The notes below the pieces were generated by a model. It searched no databases. It saw only the letters and a program-made list of their open reading frames with translations, and was not told the DNA's origin. From Haloprofundus halobius (lineage in GTDB: Archaea > Halobacteriota > Halobacteria > Halobacteriales > Haloferacaceae), in contig NZ_CP083667.1 in NCBI RefSeq assembly GCF_020097835.1, positions 186,001-250,000 on the forward strand: a stretch of DNA of 64,000 nt, written 5' to 3'. The position numbers were made by a program, and so were the translations under genes. Shown piece after piece: positions 1 to 8,383 of this stretch. Numbering within the stretch: position 1 is the stretch's first letter; the number at the start of each line of letters is the position of its first letter.

Positions 1-710
1 ACTACTTCTTCGCCGTCCACGTCGGCCTCGACCACCCCACGGGAGAAGTCGTCGCCGGCATCGAGCGCCCGCTGGCGATGTGTCACGTCGACGTCGATAT
101 AGAGGGAACCTCCGCACACGCCGGGAAAGCGCCGCAGGACGGCGACAACGCCATCCAGGCGCTCGGCACCGCCATCCAGAACGTCTACGGCATCCCGCGG
201 CACGCCGACGGGATGACCCGCGTCAACGTCGGCCGCGTCGAGGGCGGCACGGCGAGCAACGTCATCGCCGAGGACGTCGGGGCCGTCGCCGAGGCCCGCG
301 GCGAGACGACGGAACTCATGGAGTACGCGAAGCAAGCGCTCACGCAGACGTTCGAGACGGCCGCCGAGATGCACGGCTGCGAGGCCGACGTCACCATCGT
401 GAGCGAGAGTCCCCGCGCCGACAGCGACCCCGAACTCGTCGACGTCGTCGCCGGCGTCGCCCGCGGCGTCGACGGCGTCGACACCGTCGTCCCCACCGCC
501 GACTTCGGCGCGAGCGAGGACGCGACGTTCCTCATGCAGCGCGTCCAGTGGGAGGGGGGCCTCGCGTCCTACCTCATCGTCGGCACCGACCATCCGACGA
601 GCCACCACACGCCGACCTTCGACGTCGACGAGCGTAGCCTCGACACCGGCGTCGAACTGCTCACGGAGGCGATCCTCGCCGTCTCGGACGACGGGGTGGA
701 CGAACCGTGA
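1..710 (+). CDS. M20 family amidohydrolase (AbgA/aminoacylase-like), C-terminal part
   Basis: The gene enters from the left edge; the reading frame is open from base 3 and the true start lies outside. M20 amidohydrolases are cytoplasmic di-metal enzymes that cleave N-acyl amino acids or related amides. Visible are the end of the catalytic domain, the lid/dimerisation domain (it opens with HVDVDIEGTSAHAG and contains GGTASNVIAE), then the returning catalytic strands with the metal-site segments GASEDATFLM and HHTPTFDVDE. The stop overlaps the GTG of the threonine ammonia-lyase gene by 4 bases, so the two are probably co-translated. Family assignment is firm; the substrate (N-acyl amino acid, aminobenzoyl-glutamate or N-acetyl-diaminobutyrate) cannot be read from this fragment. 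Confidence 0.9.
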   Translation, partial: YFFAVHVGLDHPTGEVVAGIERPLAMCHVDVDIEGTSAHAGKAPQDGDNAIQALGTAIQNVYGIPRHADGMTRVNVGRVEGGTASNVIAEDVGAVAEARGETTELMEYAKQALTQTFETAAEMHGCEADVTIVSESPRADSDPELVDVVAGVARGVDGVDTVVPTADFGASEDATFLMQRVQWEGGLASYLIVGTDHPTSHHTPTFDVDERSLDTGVELLTEAILAVSDDGVDEP

Positions 711-1984
711 GTCCGTCGTCGGACGTCTCGGACGAGATACCGACGGCCGACGAAGTCGTCACCGTCGAGGACGTGGAGGCCGCCCGCGAGCGCCTCGCGG
801 ACGTCGTCCACCGGACGCCTCTCGACGGGTCGACGACATTCGCCGAGCGCAGCGGGGCCGCCGCCGTGGGTCTCAAACTCGAGAACGTTCAGCGGACGGG
901 GTCGTTCAAGATTCGCGGCGCGTACAACGCGATGGCTCAGCTCTCGGCGGAGGCGCGCGAACGCGGCGTCGTCGCCGCTAGTGCCGGCAACCACGCACAG
1001 GGTGTCGCGCTCGCCGGGGGGTTGCTCGATATCGACGCCACCATCGTCGTTCCGGAGGTGACACCGGCGGCGAAAATCGACGCGACGCGCGGCTACGGGG
1101 CCGAGGTCGTCGTCGAGGGCGGCGACTACGAACGCTCCTACGAGCACGCGCTGGAACTCGCAGACGAGGAGGAACTGGCGTTCGTCCACCCGTTCGACGA
1201 CGAGCACGTCATCGCCGGCCAGGGAACCGTCGGCCTCGAACTGTTCGAACAGGACCCCGACGTGGACACGGTGCTCGTCTCCATCGGCGGGGGCGGCCTC
1301 ATCTCGGGCATCGCGACGGCTGCGAAAGCCCACGACCCGAGTATCCGCGTCGTCGGCGTCCAACCCGAGGGGGCGGCCCACGCCAAACCCTCGCTCGTAG
1401 GCGACGAGATTCACGTGCTCTCGAACGTCGATACCGTCGCCGAGGGTATCGCCGACGCCCGGCTGCTGGAGAAGACGTTCGCCGTCGTTCGCGAGCGCGT
1501 CGACGACGTTGTCTCGGTGAGCGACGCCGACATCGCCGTCGCGACGGCGTTACTCGCCGAGCGGGCGAAGACCGTCGCCGAAGCGGCGGGCGCAGCCCCG
1601 GTCGCAGCGTTGCTCTCGGGAGCCGTCGACGTCGAGGGTGAACGCGTCGCGGCCGTCGTCTCCGGCGGTAACGCCAACCTCACGGACCACGCCGAACTCT
1701 GTCGAGTGGGTCTCGAACGAATCGGGCGCTACGCCGAGGCCCGCCTCGAACTCGCCCGGTGGCCGACGGTTCTCGGCGATGTGACCGATGTCGTCGAGGA
1801 ACGGGGTGCGGAACTCGACACGCTCGAACGCGCCCGACGGACGGCGGCCGACGACCTCAACCGGACGCCGGTCCGCGTCGGCGTCGAGGGGAGCGGTCCC
1901 GACCACCTCCGCGACGCGCTGGCCGCGCTCGATGCGCTGGACGGCGTGAGCGTCGTGAGAAACAGCCTCGACACGGAGACGTAG
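707..1984 (+). CDS. ilvA: threonine ammonia-lyase (threonine dehydratase), ACT-type
   Basis: PLP enzyme that deaminates L-threonine (or serine) to 2-oxobutyrate (or pyruvate) plus ammonia. The PLP lysine is K68 in the SFKIRGAYNA motif, and the glycine-rich phosphate loop SIGGGGLISG lies near residue 190. The catalytic fold ends around residue 320 and is followed by an ACT-like regulatory tail of about 80 residues ending in VSVVRNSL. At 425 residues it matches haloarchaeal IlvA/TdcB proteins and is longer than the roughly 330-residue EutB-type dehydratases that lack the tail. The start is GTG, overlapping the amidohydrolase stop by 4 bases. Coupling to an amidohydrolase, and nearby aminotransferases and RidA, favour a catabolic rather than an isoleucine-biosynthetic role; this is inference. 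Confidence 0.88.
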   Translation: MSPSSDVSDEIPTADEVVTVEDVEAARERLADVVHRTPLDGSTTFAERSGAAAVGLKLENVQRTGSFKIRGAYNAMAQLSAEARERGVVAASAGNHAQGVALAGGLLDIDATIVVPEVTPAAKIDATRGYGAEVVVEGGDYERSYEHALELADEEELAFVHPFDDEHVIAGQGTVGLELFEQDPDVDTVLVSIGGGGLISGIATAAKAHDPSIRVVGVQPEGAAHAKPSLVGDEIHVLSNVDTVAEGIADARLLEKTFAVVRERVDDVVSVSDADIAVATALLAERAKTVAEAAGAAPVAALLSGAVDVEGERVAAVVSGGNANLTDHAELCRVGLERIGRYAEARLELARWPTVLGDVTDVVEERGAELDTLERARRTAADDLNRTPVRVGVEGSGPDHLRDALAALDALDGVSVVRNSLDTET

Positions 1985-2068
1985 AGCGGGAGCGAAAATC
2001 GTTGACGACTCATCGGAGGCGGGCGTTTTCGCGCGATTCGAGGGCTCTGGAAACGTCCCGTCGCCGAT

Positions 2069-3427
2069 TCAGGCCAGCGCCTTCGAGGCCACGTCGTCCA
2101 TCGCCTCGGTGAAGATGTCGATACCCATCTCGATCTCCCGCTCTGTCGAGTCCAGCGGCGGGAGCAGGCGAATCGTCTTCTTTCCGCAGCCGAGGGTGAG
2201 CAGGCCCCGTTTCAGGGCGGCCTGAACGACCGCGTTTCGGCGCTCCGTGGTGTCGAACTCGACGGCGAGCATCAGCCCTTTGCCGCGCACGTCGTCGACG
2301 TGGTCGGGCGCGCCGTCGCGGAGCAGTTCCTTGGCCTGTCGGCCGCGCTCGGTAGCGTTGTCGAGGAGGTCGTACTCCTCGATGGCCTCCAGCGTGAACG
2401 CGCCCTGCATGGAGCCGAGGAGGTCGCCGCCGCCGAACGTCGACCCGAGGCGGTTCTTCTCCTCCGGGAAGATCTCCTTCTTCGAGATGGTCGCGCCGAC
2501 GCGCAGCGCCTTCGCGCTCGCGATGACGTCCGGTTCGATGGGGTAGTGGTCCGACGCCCACATCTTCCCGGTTCTGCCGACGCCGGACTGTATCTCGTCG
2601 ACGACGAGCGGGATGTCGTACGTCTCGCAGACGTCACCCACCTCGGCCATGAACGCCTCGTTCGGGAAGCGGTAGCCGCCGACGCCCTGAATCGGCTCGA
2701 GGACGGCGAAGGCGACCTCGTCGGGGTCGACGTGGCCGCCCTCGGGTTCGAGCGAGTCGCGCAACTGCGAGCCGTTCTCGCGGGCGAAACCGCAGTCACA
2801 GTCGCCCGCGCTCGCGTCCGCGCAGTCGCAGAAGGGGACCGTCTTCACGCCCGCGATTTCGGGGTAGTGGCGGGTGTACACCGGCTTCGAGAACGTCAGC
2901 GACAGCGTGCCGAGGGTTCGGCCGTGGAAGCTTCCGTCGAACGCGTAGGCGTACTTCGCCGTGGGGTTGTGGTCGTGGGAAATCTTCGCCGCGTTCTCGA
3001 CGGCTTCCGCGCCGGAGTTCGAGAGGAACACCGTGTCCATCCCGTACTGACTCGACACGTCGACGAGTTTCTCCATCAGGTGGCTCGCGCCGGGGAACTC
3101 GGCGGTCTCGGGGTCCGGCCCCGCGCCGAAGTACATATCCTGCCCCGCGATTTTCATCGGCTCGACGAGGTCGAACTCGCGGAGCTTCGCGAGGATCTTC
3201 TCGTTGTTGTAGCCGAGCGGGGCCGCGCCGATGTGACACGTGAAGTCGAGGAGGACGTTGCCGTCGACGTCGGTGACGAACGGGCCGTCGGCGTCGGCGG
3301 TCACGTCCCAGACGAACTCGTGGGAGTACTCGCTCGGTGCGGCGTGTTCGGTGTGGAACTCGATCCAGTCGCGCGCGTTGGGTCCGGGAAGCGCAGCTGT
3401 ATCGGGCTCCGCGGTATCCCTATCCAT
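2069..3427 (-). CDS. class III (PLP) aminotransferase, GABA/ornithine type
   Basis: A 452-residue fold-type I aminotransferase of the 4-aminobutyrate/acetylornithine/diaminobutyrate group, transferring a terminal amino group to 2-oxoglutarate. Motifs are SNSGAEAVENAAK (PLP phosphate), the VVDEIQSGVGRTG loop with the PLP-pairing Asp, and SAKAL with the Schiff-base lysine near residue 290. Between residues about 200 and 220 sits a Cys-rich insert with CxC-x7-CxC spacing; archaeal homologues have Cys at a similar place. The start at 3427 is supported by a TATA-like box at 3451-3459. It is convergent with ilvA and lies upstream of the BCCT gene in the opposite-strand group. The true substrate is unknown. 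Confidence 0.87.
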   Translation of the reverse strand: MDRDTAEPDTAALPGPNARDWIEFHTEHAAPSEYSHEFVWDVTADADGPFVTDVDGNVLLDFTCHIGAAPLGYNNEKILAKLREFDLVEPMKIAGQDMYFGAGPDPETAEFPGASHLMEKLVDVSSQYGMDTVFLSNSGAEAVENAAKISHDHNPTAKYAYAFDGSFHGRTLGTLSLTFSKPVYTRHYPEIAGVKTVPFCDCADASAGDCDCGFARENGSQLRDSLEPEGGHVDPDEVAFAVLEPIQGVGGYRFPNEAFMAEVGDVCETYDIPLVVDEIQSGVGRTGKMWASDHYPIEPDVIASAKALRVGATISKKEIFPEEKNRLGSTFGGGDLLGSMQGAFTLEAIEEYDLLDNATERGRQAKELLRDGAPDHVDDVRGKGLMLAVEFDTTERRNAVVQAALKRGLLTLGCGKKTIRLLPPLDSTEREIEMGIDIFTEAMDDVASKALA

Positions 3428-3450
3428 ACACAGAGAACGTGTACGGCGTA

Positions 3451-3459
3451 CATTAAAAC
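3451..3459 (-). promoter_or_regulatory. TATA-like box of the first aminotransferase gene
   Basis: GTTTTAATG read on the minus strand, centred about 28 nt before the ATG at 3427. This is the spacing expected for a leaderless haloarchaeal transcript. Confidence 0.5.
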
Positions 3460-3579
3460 TTGTTATCGTTCGGAGGGTTCGTCGAGGCGGTGGCCGTCGC
3501 TTCTTCCGCGAAAAACGGTCCGACGAGGCCGTGTGGTGGGCGTCGTCCGGCCGTCCACGCCCGCCGGTCTGCTACCGGG

Positions 3580-5208
3580 TCAGTCGTCGTCCTGTCCGGC
3601 GACCTTCCCCGGCGCGACGGTCCCGTCCTTCTTGGGCGAACCCAGGAAGCGAGTCCGGTCCTGCAGGAGCACGCCGCCGGTCTCCTGCTGGAAGGTTCTG
3701 ATGAGTCCGAGCATGGCGGCCAGACAGACGACCGCGAACGGCGCGCCCGTGATGATGGCCGCCGACTGCAGCGCGTTGACGCCGCCGACCACCATCAGGA
3801 TGGAAGCGACGAGTCCCTGCAGCACCGCCCAGAAGACGCGGTTGATGGAGGAGGGGTGCTCCTTCCCGCCGGTCGTCATCATCGACACCGCCAGCGTCGA
3901 GGAGTCCGCCGACGTGACGAAGAACGTCGTCACGAGGACGAGGAACACGAACAGCAGGAGCGGCCCGAGGACGGGAAGTTGCCCGAAGAGGACGTATCCG
4001 GAGACCGCTTCGCTGTACTCGCTGATGGGGCCGAGGACGTTCGCCGTTCCAGAGTTCTGCATGATGACTGCCGACCCGCCGACGATGGCGAACCACGGGA
4101 TCGTCGCCATCGACGTCGCGCCGATACCGGCGAAGGCCACCTCACGGACGCTGCGCCCGCGCGAGATGCGGGCGATGAACAGCCCCGCGAACGGCGACCA
4201 CGCCAGCGGCCACAGCCAGTAGAAGACGGTCCAGCTGTTCACCCACTTGTCGGGAGCCGTCTCCGCCGGCTGCGTGTAGAGACTCATCTGGAAGAACTCG
4301 CCGATGAATCCGCCGGTCGCCTGTGTCGCGAGTTCGAGGATGCGGAACGTCGGGCCGAGGATCAACGTGGCGACCATCAGGAGCAGGAACACCGTCATGT
4401 TGAAGTTCGAGAGCCGACGGATCCCGCGGTCGACCCCGAGCACCAGCGAGACGGTGAAGATGACCGTCATCCCCGTGATGACGAGGACGGTCCCGATGTC
4501 ACCAAGTTGAATCCCCCACTGGAAGTCCAGTCCGGTGATGAACTGGCTACCGATGAATCCGAGTGACGTCGCGACACCGCCGAGCGTCGCGAACACCGCG
4601 AGGATGTCGATGATTTTCCCGACGATCCCGTCGACGTTGTCTGCGCCGAGGATCGGCGTCAGTACTGCCGAGACGCGCAGCGGCGCGTCGTAGTTGTAGA
4701 CGTAGTAGCCGATGGCCAGCCCCATGACCGTGAAGCAGGACCACTGGGTGAGACTCCAGTGGAAGATGGAGTACTGTATCGCGATCGGCATCGCCGCCGC
4801 CGATTCGGCCGGAGCGTTATACAGCGGGGGCACCGACGAGTAGTGGAACAGCGCCTCAGCCGGTCCCCAGAAGACGATACCCGCCGCCAACCCGGCGGAG
4901 TACATCATCGCGAAGTACGAGAAGTAACTGTACTCGGGGTCCTCGTTGCCTAACTGGAGTTTCCCCCAGGGGCCGAAGATGACGAACCCGAGAAAGAGGA
5001 CGAACCCCAGCATCACGAGGAGGAAGAACCAGTTGAAGTTCGAGAGCAACCAGTACTGGATCCCCTGTATGAACTCGTACGCCTGATCGGGCCTCGTCGC
5101 GAACGCGGCGACGAAGAGGAGTGTGATCCCCGCGCCGAACGCGAAAATGACCGGCTCTATCTCGTCGAAAAACTGACTAACCGCCCCCTGGTCGTCCGAA
5201 GTGCCCAT
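3580..5208 (-). CDS. BCCT family transporter (betaine/choline/carnitine-type)
   Basis: A 542-residue integral membrane protein with about 12 hydrophobic segments. BCCT carriers import quaternary-ammonium solutes or ectoines with Na+ or H+. The family signature around TM8 is present in slightly altered form, FYWLWPLAWSPFAGLFIAR followed by ISRGRSVREV. The usual Trp-rich WAWW stretch reads WLWP, so the aromatic cage may differ and the substrate should not be assumed to be betaine. It follows the aminotransferase gene on the same strand after a gap of about 150 nt, among catabolic enzymes, which suggests it feeds substrate to them. The 500-nt upstream region is free of genes. Confidence 0.92.
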   Translation of the reverse strand: MGTSDDQGAVSQFFDEIEPVIFAFGAGITLLFVAAFATRPDQAYEFIQGIQYWLLSNFNWFFLLVMLGFVLFLGFVIFGPWGKLQLGNEDPEYSYFSYFAMMYSAGLAAGIVFWGPAEALFHYSSVPPLYNAPAESAAAMPIAIQYSIFHWSLTQWSCFTVMGLAIGYYVYNYDAPLRVSAVLTPILGADNVDGIVGKIIDILAVFATLGGVATSLGFIGSQFITGLDFQWGIQLGDIGTVLVITGMTVIFTVSLVLGVDRGIRRLSNFNMTVFLLLMVATLILGPTFRILELATQATGGFIGEFFQMSLYTQPAETAPDKWVNSWTVFYWLWPLAWSPFAGLFIARISRGRSVREVAFAGIGATSMATIPWFAIVGGSAVIMQNSGTANVLGPISEYSEAVSGYVLFGQLPVLGPLLLFVFLVLVTTFFVTSADSSTLAVSMMTTGGKEHPSSINRVFWAVLQGLVASILMVVGGVNALQSAAIITGAPFAVVCLAAMLGLIRTFQQETGGVLLQDRTRFLGSPKKDGTVAPGKVAGQDDD

Positions 5209-5708
5209 CCGTCACCACCCTCCCTCTGGAATGCCGACGGCTCGACCGACCACCGTAGTCGCCCCGAACCGCTCCGTGGTTCGATGATTCACGTGCTGTT
5301 CGCCGTCTCGTTCGCCGCGTGGATTGCAGTCGATGTACATTGGCCTGTCCCCTGTCAACGCTCGCTATGCTATACGGTGCCGCACGTCACGGCTATCAAC
5401 CATGAGACAGTTAAACATTACGGTTATTGAAACCGATGGATACGATATCCGTTTACTTTCTTCTAATCGTAACGAAGGTTCACCCGGGTAGAACGCTGTC
5501 TCCGGGGGCTGTGCGGCACCATCTTTCGTTCACCATCGGATTCGAGGGCCGAGCGTCGAGTGACGAGAGACAGCGACGGAGCGCAACTCCGACGAGTGCG
5601 ATATACAGATTCTGAGCGGGGAATTCCGCGGACAAACTCGCACGACCGGCCTGTTTCCAGCCGTTTCCAGTCGTAAGCCTTACTGCCGTCAGTACACACA
5701 AACTGTGT
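5209..5708. other. 500-nt divergent intergenic region
   Basis: It lies between the BCCT gene (leftward) and the conserved gene at 5709 (rightward). The middle (about 5390-5470) is locally AT-rich and probably holds promoter elements. I see no coding pattern, repeat or RNA gene. A 48-codon ATG frame near 5287 has no family features and is not called. Confidence 0.5.
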
Positions 5709-6413
5709 ATGGGAAACTCACCCGACGCCGACGACGCGGACGGCTCTGACGCGGACGCCGCCGAGATGGACGCCCCCGGCGCAGAGGCACGCAACGGCCT
5801 CGCTTACTCGGCGGACCGCGGACGCGGTATCCTCACCCCCAGCGACCGCGAGTACCTCCTCGGTCGGAAGACCGACTACACCGAACACTCGAAGAAGCAG
5901 AAGCGCAACCGCATCCGCCGCCGCCTCCGCAACGCCATCCTCGACTTCACCATCCTCTTCGAGCATCTCGAAGACCGCGACCGAGAGACCGTGTTCAACC
6001 CCGACGACGACGCCCGCGACGCGTACACGCAGGGTATCACCGACCTGCTCGCGTTCCTCCACCTCGGAACGATGGGCTACTACACGCCGTTCAAGGACAT
6101 GCTCGCACAGGGCGTCAACAAAGCCGAACAGGAGCTCGCCGGGTCGGACTACCGGATGGTGACAGTCGACTTCAGCGTCGAACCGGTCGGCCGAATCGAC
6201 GTCGACGAAGTCGTCGACAAACTGGAGTACGGCGAGTTCGCCGACCTCACCGACGAGGAACTGCGCGCGTTCACCCGCCTGCTCGCCGACTCCGAGGAGT
6301 TCTCCGCGGCCGATGTCCGCTCGGAGATGAAAGCGCAGATGTCCGCGTTCATCGAGCAGGTCGACACCGCGGCGGAACGACGCGACCGGCGTCTCGAAGA
6401 ACTGAACGACTGA
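5709..6413 (+). CDS. conserved haloarchaeal protein of unknown function
   Basis: A 234-residue soluble protein that I cannot assign to a function. The first 40 residues are Asp/Ala-rich and probably disordered. The core begins at RGILTPSDREYLLGR and continues with a basic helix (KQKRNRIRRRLRNAI) and a mostly helical body containing LLAFLHLGTMGYY. The C-terminal third is a charged helix-rich tail that could be coiled coil. No signal peptide or membrane segment is seen. A CTTACT-like element about 27 nt before the ATG is compatible with a leaderless start. The well-behaved codon usage and conserved-looking core support a real gene. The basic helix might bind nucleic acid, but that is speculation. 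Confidence 0.8.
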   Translation: MGNSPDADDADGSDADAAEMDAPGAEARNGLAYSADRGRGILTPSDREYLLGRKTDYTEHSKKQKRNRIRRRLRNAILDFTILFEHLEDRDRETVFNPDDDARDAYTQGITDLLAFLHLGTMGYYTPFKDMLAQGVNKAEQELAGSDYRMVTVDFSVEPVGRIDVDEVVDKLEYGEFADLTDEELRAFTRLLADSEEFSAADVRSEMKAQMSAFIEQVDTAAERRDRRLEELND

Positions 6414-6437
6414 AACGCGGCGCGGACGACCGAGTCT

Positions 6438-6824
6438 CTATCCGAGGTACGCGACGGCGTCCATCTCGACGCGGACGTCCCCCGGGAGCCGCGAGACCTC
6501 GACGCAGACGCGGGCCGGCGGGTCACCTGAAAACTTCGCGCCGTAGGACTCGTTGACGCGGTCGTAGTCGTCGAGGTCCGTGAGGTAGACGGTCACCTTG
6601 ACGACGTCGTCGAGTCCGTCGCCGCCCGCTTCGTCGACGACGGCGGCGACGTTCTCCAGTACGCGCTCGGTCTGCGCCTGCACGTCGCCGTCGACGTCCT
6701 CGCCCGTCTCCGGGTCGACGGGGCCGTAGCCGGAGACGTACAGCGTGTCTCCGGCGACGACGCCCTGCGAGTAGGGGTTGTCGTTGCGCGGTGCATCGTC
6801 CGTGACGATTCGTTCTGTGGGCAT
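6438..6824 (-). CDS. RidA family reactive-intermediate deaminase
   Basis: A 128-residue YjgF/YER057c/UK114-type protein, full length for the family. RidA trimers hydrolyse reactive enamines and imines released by PLP dehydratases such as threonine ammonia-lyase. Motifs are NPYSQGVVAGDTLYVSG near the N terminus and, near the C terminus, the Arg-containing strand RVCVEVSRLP whose Arg binds the substrate carboxylate, followed by VRVEMDAVAYL. It is downstream of, and co-oriented with, the second aminotransferase gene (73-nt gap). Its presence beside IlvA and two aminotransferases fits a detoxification role in the same catabolic set. Confidence 0.93.
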   Translation of the reverse strand: MPTERIVTDDAPRNDNPYSQGVVAGDTLYVSGYGPVDPETGEDVDGDVQAQTERVLENVAAVVDEAGGDGLDDVVKVTVYLTDLDDYDRVNESYGAKFSGDPPARVCVEVSRLPGDVRVEMDAVAYLG

Positions 6825-6896
6825 CTTCCGTGGGTTCTCGGGTCGGATGTGGTCGAATATCGGTTCCGGTCGAAATCGGTCGTGGCTGGGATCGAC

Positions 6897-8276
6897 TCAG
6901 ACGCGCTGTTTCTCGGACGTGACGGTCTCGATGGCGTCGACGATGACGTCGAGCGCCGTCTCGGCCAACTCCTCGGTGAGCACGAGCGGCGGCAGGAGTC
7001 GAAGCACGTTGCCGTGGCGTCCGGCCTTCCAGACGAGCACGCCGTGCTCGAAGCAGTAGTCCTGGATGGCGTCGGCGGCGTCGTCGTCGGGACGTCCCTG
7101 CTCGTCGACGAGCGCCGCGCCGATGAACAGCCCTTTGCCGCGAACCTCGCCGACGCGGGGGTTACTCTCGCCGACCGCTTCGAGGCGCGTCCGGATGGAG
7201 TCGCCGAGGTCGCGGGCGTGCGCCAGCAGGTCGTGCTCCTGGATGTACTCGATGGCGCGAGTCCCTGCACGCATCGCCACGACGTGGCCGCGGTACGTGC
7301 CGGCGTGATCGCCCGACCCCCACGTGTCGAGGTCCTCGTGGTACATCGTCGCCGACAGCGGGAAGCCCGTGCCGCCGAGTGCTTTCGCGGAGGTCATCAC
7401 GTCGGGTGTCACGTCGTACCACTCGCTGGCCCACCACTGGCCGGAGCGACCGAGGCCGCTCTGAATCTCGTCGAACACGAGGGGAACGTCGTTGTCGTCG
7501 GCGATGTCCCGGAGACCTTTCAGGAACCCTTTCGGCGGGGCGACGACGCCACCCTCGCCCTGAATGGGTTCGACGAAGATGCCCGCCGGGTTCGCGAGGC
7601 CGCCGTAGGGGTCCTCGAAGATGGCCTGTACCTCTTCGAGCGCGTGGTCGACCGACTCCTGTGGGCTCTTTTCCTGCTCGAAGGGGTTCGGATACGGCGC
7701 GTGTGTGACGTCGGCGAGAAGCGGCGTGTAGTTGCCTTTGAACTTCTTGTTTCCGGTGAGACTCATCGCGCCGCTGGTCGCGCCGTGGTACGCGCCGCGG
7801 AACGCGACGAGGCCAGTCCCCTCCGTGTTGTACTTCGCGAGTTTGATCGAGGCCTCGATGGCGTCGCTGCCGGTCGGACCGCCGAAGACGACTTTACTGT
7901 TGCCGCTCAGGCTTCCGGGCGCGATCTCGTCGAGTTTCTCGATGAGTTCGAGACGCGCTTCGGTAGGGAAGTCGACGGTGTGGACGAGTTTGTCCGCCTG
8001 TTCGTGGACCGCTTCGAGAACGTAGGGGTTCGCGTGGCCGACGTTCAACACGCCGATGCCCGCGAACATGTCGATGAACGTGTTACCGTCGACGTCGCGG
8101 ACGGTTGCACCTCTCCCCTCCTCGAAGGCGATGGGAATGTCCTCGGGATACGCCACCGCGCTGCTGTCGATCTCGCGCTGTTTCTCCAGGAGCGCTCGGG
8201 AGTTCGGTCCCGGAACGGAGTCGACGTTCGGTGCGTCGTCGTAATGCAATTCCGCTATGGGTGGCCCTGCGGTCAT
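6897..8276 (-). CDS. class III (PLP) aminotransferase, diaminobutyrate/GABA-like
   Basis: About 459 residues from the ATG at 8276; an in-frame ATG at 8288 would add four residues. I prefer 8276 because a TATA-like box at 8299-8306 is centred 27 nt upstream. Key segments are [16 protein letters not shown] (PLP phosphate), [15 protein letters not shown] (PLP-pairing Asp) and SAKALGG (Schiff-base lysine). It is not a recent copy of the aminotransferase at 2069-3427: it lacks that protein's Cys-rich insert and its N terminus is different. It transfers an amino group from a terminal-amino compound to 2-oxoglutarate; homologues are often annotated diaminobutyrate or 4-aminobutyrate aminotransferase. 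It probably shares a transcript with ridA. Confidence 0.87.
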   Translation of the reverse strand: MTAGPPIAELHYDDAPNVDSVPGPNSRALLEKQREIDSSAVAYPEDIPIAFEEGRGATVRDVDGNTFIDMFAGIGVLNVGHANPYVLEAVHEQADKLVHTVDFPTEARLELIEKLDEIAPGSLSGNSKVVFGGPTGSDAIEASIKLAKYNTEGTGLVAFRGAYHGATSGAMSLTGNKKFKGNYTPLLADVTHAPYPNPFEQEKSPQESVDHALEEVQAIFEDPYGGLANPAGIFVEPIQGEGGVVAPPKGFLKGLRDIADDNDVPLVFDEIQSGLGRSGQWWASEWYDVTPDVMTSAKALGGTGFPLSATMYHEDLDTWGSGDHAGTYRGHVVAMRAGTRAIEYIQEHDLLAHARDLGDSIRTRLEAVGESNPRVGEVRGKGLFIGAALVDEQGRPDDDAADAIQDYCFEHGVLVWKAGRHGNVLRLLPPLVLTEELAETALDVIVDAIETVTSEKQRV

Positions 8277-8298
8277 GGTCGACACCATGAGGAACAGT

Positions 8299-8306
8299 CA
8301 TAAAAA
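8299..8306 (-). promoter_or_regulatory. TATA-like box of the second aminotransferase gene
   Basis: TTTTTATG on the minus strand, centred about 27 nt before the ATG at 8276. The divergent aldehyde oxidoreductase gene starts at 8384, so both promoters lie in about 107 nt. Confidence 0.5.
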
Positions 8307-8383
8307 TTTTGTCCACGATTCCCATTGAAGATGTACACAGTATTCGTAACCACTTTGTCCGTGCGCGGCCGACCAACACGGTA

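Noticed and set aside
707-1984. Hydroxyectoine dehydratase EutB instead of threonine ammonia-lyase
   Set aside because: The protein has the ACT-type C-terminal extension and length of threonine ammonia-lyase; the ectoine idea is kept only as a hypothesis for the cluster.
2300-4222. 640-codon rightward frame opposite the aminotransferase and BCCT genes
   Set aside because: It covers the promoter of the aminotransferase and shows no domain; the minus-strand genes carry full motifs.
5287-5430. 48-codon ATG frame upstream of the BCCT gene
   Set aside because: It has a hydrophobic start but no conserved features, unusual residue composition (several Cys and His) and no acidic bias; it is not distinguishable from chance.
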